NCBI RefSeq assembly: GCF_014266025.1
Contig: NZ_JACMYC010000017.1
Span: 1 to 64,000 of the forward strand
Reading direction: 5' to 3'
Length of the DNA stretch: 64,000 bases
From: Nocardioides deserti
Lineage (GTDB): Bacteria > Actinomycetota > Actinomycetes > Propionibacteriales > Nocardioidaceae
The notes beneath the pieces are model-generated. The model did no database searches and was not told the DNA's origin. It saw nothing but the letters and a program-made list of their open reading frames with translations. Position numbers and translations under genes: made by a program. Below, piece after piece: positions 33,172 through 40,155 of the stretch (positions are counted from its first letter, which is position 1; each line of letters opens with the position of its first letter).

Positions 33172-33503
33172 CCGTCACCCGCTCGCTGCTGCTCTTCGCG
33201 CTCGCCGCCGTCGCCGAGATCGGCGGCGCGTGGCTGGTCTGGCAGGGCGTCCGCGAGCACCGCGGCTGGCTCTGGATCGGTGCCGGCGTGGTCGCGCTCG
33301 GCGCCTACGGCTTCGTCGCCACGCTCCAGCCCGACGCGAACTTCGGCCGCATCCTCGCGGCGTACGGCGGGGTGTTCGTCGCCGGCTCGCTGGCGTGGGG
33401 GATGGTCGCCGACGGCTTCCGGCCCGACCGCTACGACGTCGCCGGTGCGCTCATCTGCCTGGTCGGCGTCGCGGTGATCATGTACTCCCCGCGCGGCGCG
33501 TGA
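33168..33503 (+). CDS. YnfA/UPF0060 small membrane protein
   Basis: This predicts a 111-aa protein with four transmembrane helices, of the UPF0060 (YnfA) family. LLLFALAAVAEIGGAWLVWQ (helix 1 with its conserved Glu), WIGAGVVALGAYGFVATLQP and FGRILAAYGGVFVAGSLAWG are diagnostic, as is the DRYDVAGALICLVGVAVIMY ending. The family resembles SMR transporters and YnfA itself has been linked to efflux; function here is unproven. GTG 33168 overlaps the ankyrin stop. Confidence 0.92.
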   Translation: MTVTRSLLLFALAAVAEIGGAWLVWQGVREHRGWLWIGAGVVALGAYGFVATLQPDANFGRILAAYGGVFVAGSLAWGMVADGFRPDRYDVAGALICLVGVAVIMYSPRGA

Positions 33504-34255
33504 CCGCCCCGCACCACGAGGTCGTCCCCGCCGACCGGCCCGACGCCTGGCTGGTCCGCCGGGACGGCCGCGACCAGTCCCACGTCGACCTCGCGGACCC
33601 CACCCACCTGGCCTTCGACTACGTACGCCGCCTCGGCGACGTCGTCGACCTGCACCGGCCGGCCGGCGAGCCCACCCGCGTCGTCCACGTCGGCGGCGCC
33701 GGCCTGACGCTCCCGCGGTACGTCGCCGCCACCCGCCCCGGCTCCTGGCAGGTCGTCCTCGAGCCCGACGAGGCGCTCACCGCGACCGTGCGCGAGCTGC
33801 TCCCGCTGCCGCGGCGCAGCGGCATCCGCGTCCGGCCGGTCGACGGCCGCACCGGCACGGCCGCGCTCCGCGCCGACTGCGCCGACCTCGTCGTCCTCGA
33901 CGCGTACGACGACGGGCGGGTGCCCGCCGAGCTGGTGACCGCCGCGTTCTTCGCCGACGTCGGGCGGGTGCTGGCCCCGGGCGGGTGGTTCCTGCTGAAC
34001 CTCAGCGACCGGGCGCCCTTCGCCGCCACGCGCGACGCGGTCGCCGGCCTGCGCACGGTCTTCGCCCGCACCCTGGTCGCCGCCGAGCCGGCCACCCTGC
34101 GGGCCCGCCGGGCCGGCAACCTCACCGTGGTCGCCGGGCCCGACGACTCGTTGGCCGACGCGCTGACCGCCCGCGCGGCCGGCGGGGCGCTCGCAGCGCG
34201 GGTGCTCGGCCACGACCGGGTGAGTGACTCGTTCGGTGGCGGACGGGGTACCTGA
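33500..34255 (+). CDS. Spermidine synthase-like methyltransferase-fold protein
   Basis: This predicts a 251-aa Rossmann-fold protein related to spermidine synthases. LAFDYVRRLGDVVDLHRPAG, VVHVGGAGLTLPRYVAATRP (motif I), VVLEPDEALTATVRELLPL and CADLVVLDAYDDGRVPAELV (acidic motif) fit the family. Key polyamine-binding residues are not evident, so it may not make spermidine; such actinobacterial homologues are of unknown activity. GTG 33500 overlaps the YnfA-like stop by 4 nt. The gene ends 5 nt before the 47-aa gene. Confidence 0.82.
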   Translation: MTAPHHEVVPADRPDAWLVRRDGRDQSHVDLADPTHLAFDYVRRLGDVVDLHRPAGEPTRVVHVGGAGLTLPRYVAATRPGSWQVVLEPDEALTATVRELLPLPRRSGIRVRPVDGRTGTAALRADCADLVVLDAYDDGRVPAELVTAAFFADVGRVLAPGGWFLLNLSDRAPFAATRDAVAGLRTVFARTLVAAEPATLRARRAGNLTVVAGPDDSLADALTARAAGGALAARVLGHDRVSDSFGGGRGT

Positions 34256-34260
34256 GGGCC

Positions 34261-34404
34261 ATGAAGATCATGAGGTCGGCCGCCCTGCTGGGTGTCGCCA
34301 AGAAGGTTTACGACGAGGCTCGCAAGCCCCACAACCACGCGAAGATCAAGTCGGCGGTGGACCAGGTCAAGGCCCGCCGGTCCGGCACCGGCAAGAAGCG
34401 CTAG
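34261..34404 (+). CDS. Small basic protein, 47 aa, function unknown
   Basis: This is a short ORF of 47 codons plus stop, strongly basic and without a signal peptide. It begins MKIMRSAALLGVAKKVYDEA, continues with RKPHNHAKIKSAVDQV and ends KARRSGTGKKR. Two amphipathic helices joined by a Pro/His turn and a basic tail suggest nucleic-acid or membrane association. ATG 34261 comes 5 nt after the preceding stop, so it may close that operon. A 17-bp hairpin follows 25 nt downstream. I believe similar short proteins occur in related actinobacteria but cannot verify this here. Confidence 0.7.
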   Translation: MKIMRSAALLGVAKKVYDEARKPHNHAKIKSAVDQVKARRSGTGKKR

Positions 34405-34429
34405 TCGCGAGCGCGCTTCCTTCCGACAC

Positions 34430-34467
34430 CGACGAGGCCGTCCCCCGAGCGGGGGACGGCCTCGTCG
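34430..34467. terminator. Perfect 17-bp hairpin, probable bidirectional terminator
   Basis: Positions 34430-34446 pair perfectly with 34451-34467 around the loop gagc. It lies 25 nt after the 47-aa gene on the plus strand and 36 nt after a 22-codon ORF on the minus strand, so it can end both. Confidence 0.82.
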
Positions 34468-34503
34468 TGCGTGCGTGCGGGTCGTGCTGAGGAGGTCGGT
34501 GCG

Positions 34504-34572
34504 TCAGTTGCCGCTGCGCTGGGGACCTGCCCACATCAGCCGGACGACGTACAGCATGAGTGCTCGCTTCAC
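34504..34572 (-). CDS. Possible 22-aa peptide
   Basis: This is a GTG-started 22-codon ORF on the minus strand, peptide VKRALMLYVVRLMW followed by AGPQRSGN. It has a hydrophobic centre, two Trp/Tyr aromatic residues and a basic start. AGAAGGAA sits about 5 nt upstream as ribosome binding site. It ends 36 nt before the perfect hairpin at 34430-34467, giving a small complete transcription unit convergent with the 47-aa gene. Codons CGA, GCA and GGT are uncommon in this window. Whether it is translated is unknown. Confidence 0.4.
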   Translation of the reverse strand: MKRALMLYVVRLMWAGPQRSGN

Positions 34573-34706
34573 GGTGTTCCTTCTTCTCGACGATCGGTCC
34601 GGTGTCGGCCGCGCTGTGCCGAGATGCAGTGCCCGGCGCCTCTGGCCGAGAACCTCACCCGGAGGGGCGACCGGTGCTCCTGCGTCGCGTGGGGTACCGC
34701 CCGGCC
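34573..34706. other. Intergenic stretch without recognised gene
   Basis: Between the 22-codon ORF (minus) and the 65-aa gene (plus) I see no further ORF or strong hairpin. It must hold the promoters for both directions, but no good -35/-10 pair stands out. Confidence 0.4.
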
Positions 34707-34904
34707 ATGACCGACTCCAGCAACCAGCCCAGCACCGACCCGTCCTACGGCCACGACCAGGACGCCGAGCCGCCGCTCACCGCGCCGGGGCTCGACGGCC
34801 CCACCGGTGTCGACGAGCCCGCCACGGACGGTGCGGCCGAGGGCGGCAACCCCGACGCGGACGACCAGGACGCAGAGCCGTCGAAGAACGCCCTGGAGAG
34901 CTGA
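34707..34904 (+). CDS. Short acidic protein, probably disordered
   Basis: This predicts a 65-aa highly acidic protein (many Asp, Glu, Pro, Gly, Ser) without predicted helices, signal peptide or known domain. It contains the near-duplicated phrase DQDAEP twice, at about residues 16-21 and 53-58. ATG 34707 has no clear Shine-Dalgarno. It lies directly ahead of a small membrane protein and MscS, 4 nt before the former, so may be cotranscribed. I do not recognise it; the coding assignment rests on frame, codon bias and tight packing. Confidence 0.55.
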   Translation: MTDSSNQPSTDPSYGHDQDAEPPLTAPGLDGPTGVDEPATDGAAEGGNPDADDQDAEPSKNALES

Positions 34905-34908
34905 GCCG

Positions 34909-35007
34909 GTGTTCTTCTTCTTCAGCAATCGGCTCGGCTGCGCCGGGTCGATCCTGGTGTCGCTGGTGATCACGGCGATCCTCGTCGCCGTGCTCATGCT
35001 CCTCTGA
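34909..35007 (+). CDS. 32-aa single-span membrane protein
   Basis: This is a GTG-started ORF of 32 codons: VFFFFSNRLGCAGSILVSL followed by VITAILVAVLMLL. After a Phe-rich start and an NRLGC motif, the rest is one hydrophobic helix. Tiny proteins with this FFF-SNRLGC-GS pattern appear familiar from actinobacteria, but no function is known to me. It is packed 4 nt after the acidic protein and 3 nt before mscS, implying one operon and possibly an association with the membrane channel. Confidence 0.62.
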   Translation: MFFFFSNRLGCAGSILVSLVITAILVAVLMLL

Positions 35008-35010
35008 CCC

Positions 35011-36243
35011 GTGGACCGCTGGAGCGACGACCTGGTCGCCGGCGGCATAGCGCTGGCTGTCGCGCTGGCGGTGATCGTGCTGTCGCGGCTCGCCGCGACG
35101 CTGCTCGGGCGCCGCTGGCAGCCCGCCGCGCACCTGCACCGGGTGGTGCGGATCCCGTTCCGCGTGCTGGTCGTCGTCCTGGCGCTGCGACCCGTGCTCG
35201 CCCGGGTCGAGCGCTCGCAGGACGCCGACTGGGGCTGGCTGCACCAGGTCGAGGAGGTGCTGACCATCGCGGCCGTGGGCTGGCTGCTCACCGCGGCGGT
35301 CCTCTTCGTCGAGGACATCGGCCTGCGCCGCAACCGCACCGACGTCCCCGACAACCGGCACGCGCGCCGGCTCCGAACCCAGGTCCTCATCATCCGCCGG
35401 CTGACCATCGCCGCCGGCGTCGTCATCGTCACCGGCGCGGTGCTGCTCAGCTTCCCCGGGGTCGAGGCCGTCGGTGCGAGCGTCCTGGCCTCTGCCGGCC
35501 TGCTGAGCGTGGTCGCCGCCGTCGCGGCGCAGAGCACGCTGAGCAACGTCTTCGCCGGGCTGCAGCTGGCTTTCAGCGACGCGGTGCGCCTCGACGACGT
35601 CGTCATCGTCGACGAGGAATGGGGCTGGATCGAGGAGATCACGCTCAGCTACGTCGTCGTCCGCGCCTGGGACGACCGGCGGCTGGTCGTGCCGTGCACG
35701 TACTTCACGAGCACGCCGTTCCAGAACTGGACCCGCCACAGGTCCGAGCTGCTCGGCGCGGTCGAGCTCGACGTCGACTGGCGCGTCGACGTCGCCGGCA
35801 TGCGCGAGGAGCTGGACCGGGTGCTCGACCGCACCGACCTCTGGGACGGGCGGGTCAAGGTGCTCCAGGTGACCGACGCGGTCGGTGGCTGGGTGCGCGT
35901 GCGGGTGCTGGTGACCGCCGCCGACGCGGCACGCCTGTTCGACCTGCGGTGCTTCGTCCGCGAGCAGCTGGTCGCCTGGGTCCGCGAGCACGAGGACGCC
36001 GGCCTCCCGCGCCAGCGCGTCGAGCTCGTCGACCGCGCCGCACCCGCCGCCGCGCCCGACGCCGACCGGGACGACCGCTCCTCGGGGCTGTTCCACGGCG
36101 ACGAGGCGGCCGACGCCCGCGCCGAGCGGCGTGGTGGCCGACCCCGCGACGAGCCGCTCGGCGACGCCGGTGACTCGGCCGGTGACTCGGCCGGCGACTC
36201 GGCCGGCGACTCGGCCGGTGACTCGGCCGGCGACGGCTGGTGA
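35011..36243 (+). CDS. MscS-family mechanosensitive channel
   Basis: This predicts a 410-aa membrane protein. N-terminal transmembrane helices (GGIALAVALAVIVLSRLAAT and others to residue ~170) lead to the pore-lining helix region VGASVLASAGLLSVVAAVAA and the MscS signature STLSNVFAGLQLAFSDAVRL. The beta domain follows: DDVVIVDEEWGWIEEITLSY and VVPCTYFTSTPFQNWTR. It likely releases solutes on hypo-osmotic shock. The cytoplasmic tail is long, charged and ends with five copies of Gly-Asp-Ser-Ala encoded by a 12-bp tandem repeat. GTG 35011 is 3 nt after the small membrane gene. Confidence 0.9.
   Translation: MDRWSDDLVAGGIALAVALAVIVLSRLAATLLGRRWQPAAHLHRVVRIPFRVLVVVLALRPVLARVERSQDADWGWLHQVEEVLTIAAVGWLLTAAVLFVEDIGLRRNRTDVPDNRHARRLRTQVLIIRRLTIAAGVVIVTGAVLLSFPGVEAVGASVLASAGLLSVVAAVAAQSTLSNVFAGLQLAFSDAVRLDDVVIVDEEWGWIEEITLSYVVVRAWDDRRLVVPCTYFTSTPFQNWTRHRSELLGAVELDVDWRVDVAGMREELDRVLDRTDLWDGRVKVLQVTDAVGGWVRVRVLVTAADAARLFDLRCFVREQLVAWVREHEDAGLPRQRVELVDRAAPAAAPDADRDDRSSGLFHGDEAADARAERRGGRPRDEPLGDAGDSAGDSAGDSAGDSAGDSAGDGW
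36169..36228 (+). repeat. 12-bp tandem repeat in mscS tail (5 copies)
   Basis: The unit GGYGACTCGGCC is repeated five times without interruption, encoding Gly-Asp-Ser-Ala. It differs between copies only at the third base and may vary in copy number by slippage. Confidence 0.9.
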
Positions 36244-36306
36244 TCCGGCCGTCGCCGGTCCCACGCCTGTGGAGAAGTCGGCCGAGGAGCCCGCGGGCCG
36301 CGGCGG

Positions 36307-37365
36307 TCAGGCGAGGTCGGGGTGGGCGCGGCCGGCGACGAGCGGGAGGTCGAGGTAGGTCCGAATCCCGGGTGGGGCGGCGACGACGTACGGGATCGAG
36401 TTGACGCAGTGCGCGGCGGTGGCGACGACGCCTGGGTTGCGGACCAGCCCGGCGGCGACGGAGTCGGGCTGCCAGCCCTTGATCATGACGTACGCCGGTG
36501 GGTCGCCCTGGACCTCGACCTCGAACCGCTCGCCCTCGGGCCCGAACGACCACGGCGGGTCGAGGTGCTCCTCGCCCATCAGCCAGTTGACGGCGACCCG
36601 CACGACGACCCGGTCGCCGACGACGGCCTCCCACACGAACCGCTGGCCCGCGACGCGGCCGGGCTCGATCGTGCCGATGGGGGAGTCGATCGGCGCGGTC
36701 GCGACCGCGACCTCCTGGGAGGTGCGGAGCTCGGCGTCCGCGCTGAAGCCGAGCGCGTCCAGGCACATCCGCACCGACTGGCGGAACCCGCCCGAGAGCA
36801 GCTTGAGCATCGGCCCGCCCATGGCCTCCTCGGGCAGTCCGCCGAACATCATGATGTGCCGCACGACGTCGGGGGCGTCGTAGGTGCGGATGTCGGAGAA
36901 CTCCTCGCCCCGCACGAACGTCACCGCCGACGAGAGCGCCGAGAACATCAGCGGGTGCAGCTCGGTGATCCCGCCGGGGTTGATGCCGGTGCCGTGCAGG
37001 GTGGTGCCGCCGTCCTCGCACGCGGCGGCGAGCGGGGCACCGTCGCGCTCGGAGGGGTAGAACCAGCCGACCGGCGTGACGACGTTCTTGCCCGACCGCA
37101 GCAGCGCGGCGACGTCGTCGCGGTCGGGGACGAGTGGCGCGTAGAGGACGCAGTCGGCGTCCATCGCGAGGACCTCCTCCTTGCTGGAGGTCGCGCGGAC
37201 GCCGAGGGGCCCGCGCCCGAGGAGCTCGCCGACGTCGCGCCCGTGCTTGTCCGCTGAGTGCACCCAGCACCCGACGAGCTCGAGGTCGGGGTGGAGCAGC
37301 AGGGTCTCGATCGCGGCCCGGCCGACACCGCCGGTGGCCCACTGGATGACGCGCACGGGCGCCAC
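36307..37365 (-). CDS. NAD(P)-binding dihydrodipicolinate-reductase-like oxidoreductase
   Basis: This predicts a 352-aa protein with an N-terminal Rossmann fold (RVIQWATGGVGRAAIETLLL near residue 5) and a DapB/diaminopentanoate dehydrogenase-like arrangement: VGCWVHSADKHGRDVGELLG, DCVLYAPLVPDRDDVAALLR and GTGINPGGITELHPLMFSAL. Such genes are frequent in actinobacteria, often near steroid or fatty acid catabolism, without known substrate. The start GTG 37365 is 68 nt from the divergent AAA ATPase gene. It is converged on by mscS. Confidence 0.82.
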   Translation of the reverse strand: MAPVRVIQWATGGVGRAAIETLLLHPDLELVGCWVHSADKHGRDVGELLGRGPLGVRATSSKEEVLAMDADCVLYAPLVPDRDDVAALLRSGKNVVTPVGWFYPSERDGAPLAAACEDGGTTLHGTGINPGGITELHPLMFSALSSAVTFVRGEEFSDIRTYDAPDVVRHIMMFGGLPEEAMGGPMLKLLSGGFRQSVRMCLDALGFSADAELRTSQEVAVATAPIDSPIGTIEPGRVAGQRFVWEAVVGDRVVVRVAVNWLMGEEHLDPPWSFGPEGERFEVEVQGDPPAYVMIKGWQPDSVAAGLVRNPGVVATAAHCVNSIPYVVAAPPGIRTYLDLPLVAGRAHPDLA

Positions 37366-37420
37366 TGTGGCGGGTGGAACGTGTTCTCGTCCAGCGTCGC
37401 GTGCGGATGTCGTTCGCCGC

Positions 37421-37426
37421 TAGGTT
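37421..37426 (+). promoter_or_regulatory. -10 box TAGGTT of AAA ATPase gene (leaderless)
   Basis: TAGGTT lies 7 nt before ATG 37434. There is no Shine-Dalgarno between them. Confidence 0.5.
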
Positions 37427-37433
37427 CGAGGTC

Positions 37434-38891
37434 ATGACCACCGCTGAGCACGAGGACCACGACCCGGCCGACGAGCAGGGCGACGAGCAGGGCGACGAGC
37501 AGACCGACGAGCAGGGCGACGTCGAGCTGCGGGCGGCCCTGACCAGGGTGCTCGGCCGGCTCGTCCGCGAGGAGCCGGTCGTCCGGCGTGGCGACGACCT
37601 GATGCCGCTCCTCGACGCCCACCTCGGGGTCACGGCCGACACGCTCCCGGTGGTGGTGGAGCCGGTGCCTGCCCACCGGTGGGCCGACACCGACATCGCG
37701 CTGGCGACCGTCGTGGCGCGCGATCCCGAGGCGCGGCTGGTGGGGGTCGGGGGCGGCGACCAGCGCCACCACAGCTCGCTGGGCGACCTGATGGCCCACG
37801 CGGAGTGGGGCCGCTTCCGCACCGGCCAGGTCGACCGGCTCAACGTGGCCACGGGGCCCGACACGGAGCGGGCCACGGTCGCGTTCGGGATGCACCTGTT
37901 CCACCACGGCGGCTCGCCGGTGGTCGTCGTCCAACGGGCGGGCAACCCGCAGCACGGCTCGGAGCCCCGCCTGGAGGTCCTGGGCGCGGAGCCCGACGCG
38001 GTCACCTCGCTGCTGGCGGAGCTCCGGGAGCAGGCGATGCGCCACAGCGTCCTGTGGCGCCAGGTGGTCAGCTTCAGCGGCAGTCCCTACGAGCGGTCGC
38101 TGTCGGGCGTGACGTTCCACCACCGCCCGGTGGTGCCGGCCGAGCACGTCGTCCTGCCCGAGGGCACGCTGGAACAGGTGCGTGCCCACGTCGTCGGCCT
38201 GGCCGAGCACCGCGACCGCCTGCTGGCGAAGGGCCAGCACCTCAAGCGGGGCGTGCTGCTCTACGGCCCGCCCGGCACCGGCAAGACCCACACCGTGCGC
38301 CACCTGGTCGGTGCGACGCCGGACACCACCGTCGTGCTGCTGAGCGGCACCCAGATGGTGCACGTCGCCGCGGCGGCCCAGATCGCCCGAGCTCACCAGC
38401 CCGCGATCGTCGTGATCGAGGACTGTGACCTCATCGCCGAGGACCGCGACCACCACTACGGCGGCGGGCCGTCCCCGATGCTCTTCACGCTGCTGGACGC
38501 CATGGACGGGCTCGACGCCGACGCGGATGTCGTCTTCCTGCTCACCACCAACCGCGCCGAGGCGCTGGAGCGGGCGCTCGCCCAGCGGCCCGGCCGGGTG
38601 GACCTGGCCGTCGAGGTCCCCCTGCCGGACGAACCGGCACGGCGTGCCCTGGTCGCGCTCTACGGCAGCCAGGTGGGCTTCAGCCCCGAAGCCGTGGCGC
38701 GCGCCGCGCGCGACTCCGCCGGCACCACGGCGTCGTACGCCAAGGAGCTGGTGCGCCGGGCGGTGCTCCTGGCGGCGGTCGACGAGCGGGAGCCCGGCGA
38801 CGAGGACCTCGCCGCCGCCAGCGCCGCGCTGCAGTCCGACTCGGCGGCGCTCACGCTCGCGCTGCTCGGCTCGACCGGCCCGGCGGCCTAG
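37434..38891 (+). CDS. AAA-family ATPase
   Basis: This predicts a 485-aa protein. A short acidic N-terminal segment with DEQG-type repeats (about residues 12-26) is followed by a ~240-residue N domain, then one AAA module: Walker A YGPPGTGKTHTVRHL near residue 278, Walker B AIVVIEDCDLI near residue 326 and sensor 1 LLTTNRAEALERAL. AQRPGRVDLAVEVPLPD supplies the arginine-finger region. It resembles stand-alone Cdc48/BCS1-like ATPases used as unfoldases; the partner is unknown. It ends sharing the sequence CTAG with the convergent DUF1501 stop. Confidence 0.85.
   Translation: MTTAEHEDHDPADEQGDEQGDEQTDEQGDVELRAALTRVLGRLVREEPVVRRGDDLMPLLDAHLGVTADTLPVVVEPVPAHRWADTDIALATVVARDPEARLVGVGGGDQRHHSSLGDLMAHAEWGRFRTGQVDRLNVATGPDTERATVAFGMHLFHHGGSPVVVVQRAGNPQHGSEPRLEVLGAEPDAVTSLLAELREQAMRHSVLWRQVVSFSGSPYERSLSGVTFHHRPVVPAEHVVLPEGTLEQVRAHVVGLAEHRDRLLAKGQHLKRGVLLYGPPGTGKTHTVRHLVGATPDTTVVLLSGTQMVHVAAAAQIARAHQPAIVVIEDCDLIAEDRDHHYGGGPSPMLFTLLDAMDGLDADADVVFLLTTNRAEALERALAQRPGRVDLAVEVPLPDEPARRALVALYGSQVGFSPEAVARAARDSAGTTASYAKELVRRAVLLAAVDEREPGDEDLAAASAALQSDSAALTLALLGSTGPAA
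37470..37520 (+). repeat. 12-bp imperfect repeat encoding Asp-Glu-Gln-Gly
   Basis: About four imperfect copies of GACGAGCAGGGC near the 5' end of the AAA ATPase gene encode an acidic disordered stretch. Confidence 0.75.
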
Positions 38892-40150
38892 AGCGAGGTC
38901 ATGACCCCGACCGACTCGGGCCGGAAGCCGGGGAACACCTTCGCGGTGGACGCGCCGAACCGGGTGGAGACGACCTCGGCGAGCACGCTGCGGTAGTCGG
39001 TGGTCACCAGCAGGTCGGCGTCGAGGGTGTTGGCGAGGCCCGGCCAGGTGCCGTAGTACTTCCCGCCCTTGACGCCGGCGCCGGCGAGCAGCATGACGTT
39101 GCCGTAGCCGTGGTCGAGGCCGGTGCTGTCGTTCTCGACGACCCGGCGGCCGAACTCGCTGATCGTCACCAGCGTGACCTTCGAGGCGAGCCCGCCGAGG
39201 TCGGCGAAGAACGCGGCGATCGAGGCGGCGAGGTCCTCGGCGTTGCGCTTCATCCGGCCCCACTCGAGCGTGCCGAGGTCGGAGTGCATGTCCCAGTCGC
39301 CCTGGTCGACGGTAACGACCTCGACGCCGACGTCGCCGCGCACCACGCGGGCGACCTCCGCGAGCGCGCGGCCCAGGTCGCTGCGGGGGTACGACGCGGC
39401 GCGGTCGGGCGTCTCGCGTGCGGGCCCGAAGGACTTCACCGCCGAGAAGGCCGAGCCGACGGCGCGGCCGAGCGGCCCGGACTCGCCGTCCCAGAGGGTG
39501 TGCAGCGAGCGGACGCGGCCGCCCTTGGTGTCCCACTTGTCGTCTCCGGGGATGGAGACCGCGTCGACGGACCCGGTCGACATGACCGGCTCGTCGCCGT
39601 ACAGGCTCGTGGGCAGCACCCCGCCGCCGAGGTTGACCGCCTGGAGCGGCGAGTGGTTCGCGTCGGTGCCGATCAGCCGGTTGAGCCAGCCCTGGCGGGC
39701 GGCGGACCCGGGGTTGGCGTCCTCGACCTCCTCCATGGCGGCGAAGTGCGAGCGGTTCGGCGCGGGCAGGCCGGTGGCGTGCACCGCGGCGAGGCGGCCC
39801 GAGCGCCACAGCGGCAGGAGCGGCGCGAGGTTCGGGTGCAGGCCGAACATGTCGTCCTTGGCGACCAGGCTGGCGGCCGGCACGGCGATCCGCGGGCGGG
39901 CCTCGTAGTACACGGGGTCGCCGTGGGGGACGACGAGCGAGAGGCCGTCGGCGGCACCGCGCAGCGACAGCACCACCAGCACGGAGCCGGCGCTAGCGGC
40001 GCGGGCGGGGGAGGCGGTGACGACGGCGGAGCCGATCGCGGTGGCGGTCCCGGCGAGGGCCAGTGCGCCACCGAGCAGGCCGCGGCGGGAGACGCGGGCG
40101 AACTCCTCGCAGCAGGTGGCGGGGGAGCCGGGGAGGGCAGCAGAGGTCAT
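38888..40150 (-). CDS. DUF1501 Tat-exported protein
   Basis: This predicts a 420-aa protein with a twin-arginine signal (VSRRGLLGGALALAGTATAI, residues about 19-38), then the DUF1501 domain of alkaline-phosphatase-like fold. VLVVLSLRGAADGLSLVVPH near residue 57, VVTVDQGDWDMHSDLGTLEW and VTLVTISEFGRRVVENDSTG carry likely metal-binding Asp/His residues. It is paired with a DUF1800 gene, the usual partner. ATG 40150 was chosen; GTG 40159 would overlap the DUF1800 stop by 4 nt and is equally possible. The function of the pair is not known. Confidence 0.88.
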   Translation of the reverse strand: MTSAALPGSPATCCEEFARVSRRGLLGGALALAGTATAIGSAVVTASPARAASAGSVLVVLSLRGAADGLSLVVPHGDPVYYEARPRIAVPAASLVAKDDMFGLHPNLAPLLPLWRSGRLAAVHATGLPAPNRSHFAAMEEVEDANPGSAARQGWLNRLIGTDANHSPLQAVNLGGGVLPTSLYGDEPVMSTGSVDAVSIPGDDKWDTKGGRVRSLHTLWDGESGPLGRAVGSAFSAVKSFGPARETPDRAASYPRSDLGRALAEVARVVRGDVGVEVVTVDQGDWDMHSDLGTLEWGRMKRNAEDLAASIAAFFADLGGLASKVTLVTISEFGRRVVENDSTGLDHGYGNVMLLAGAGVKGGKYYGTWPGLANTLDADLLVTTDYRSVLAEVVSTRFGASTAKVFPGFRPESVGVMTSL

Positions 40151-40155
40151 GGCGG

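Noticed and set aside
36169..36228. CRISPR-like short repeat array
   Set aside because: The 12-bp units are contiguous, without spacers, and encode Gly-Asp-Ser-Ala in frame within mscS. No CRISPR array is seen in the window.
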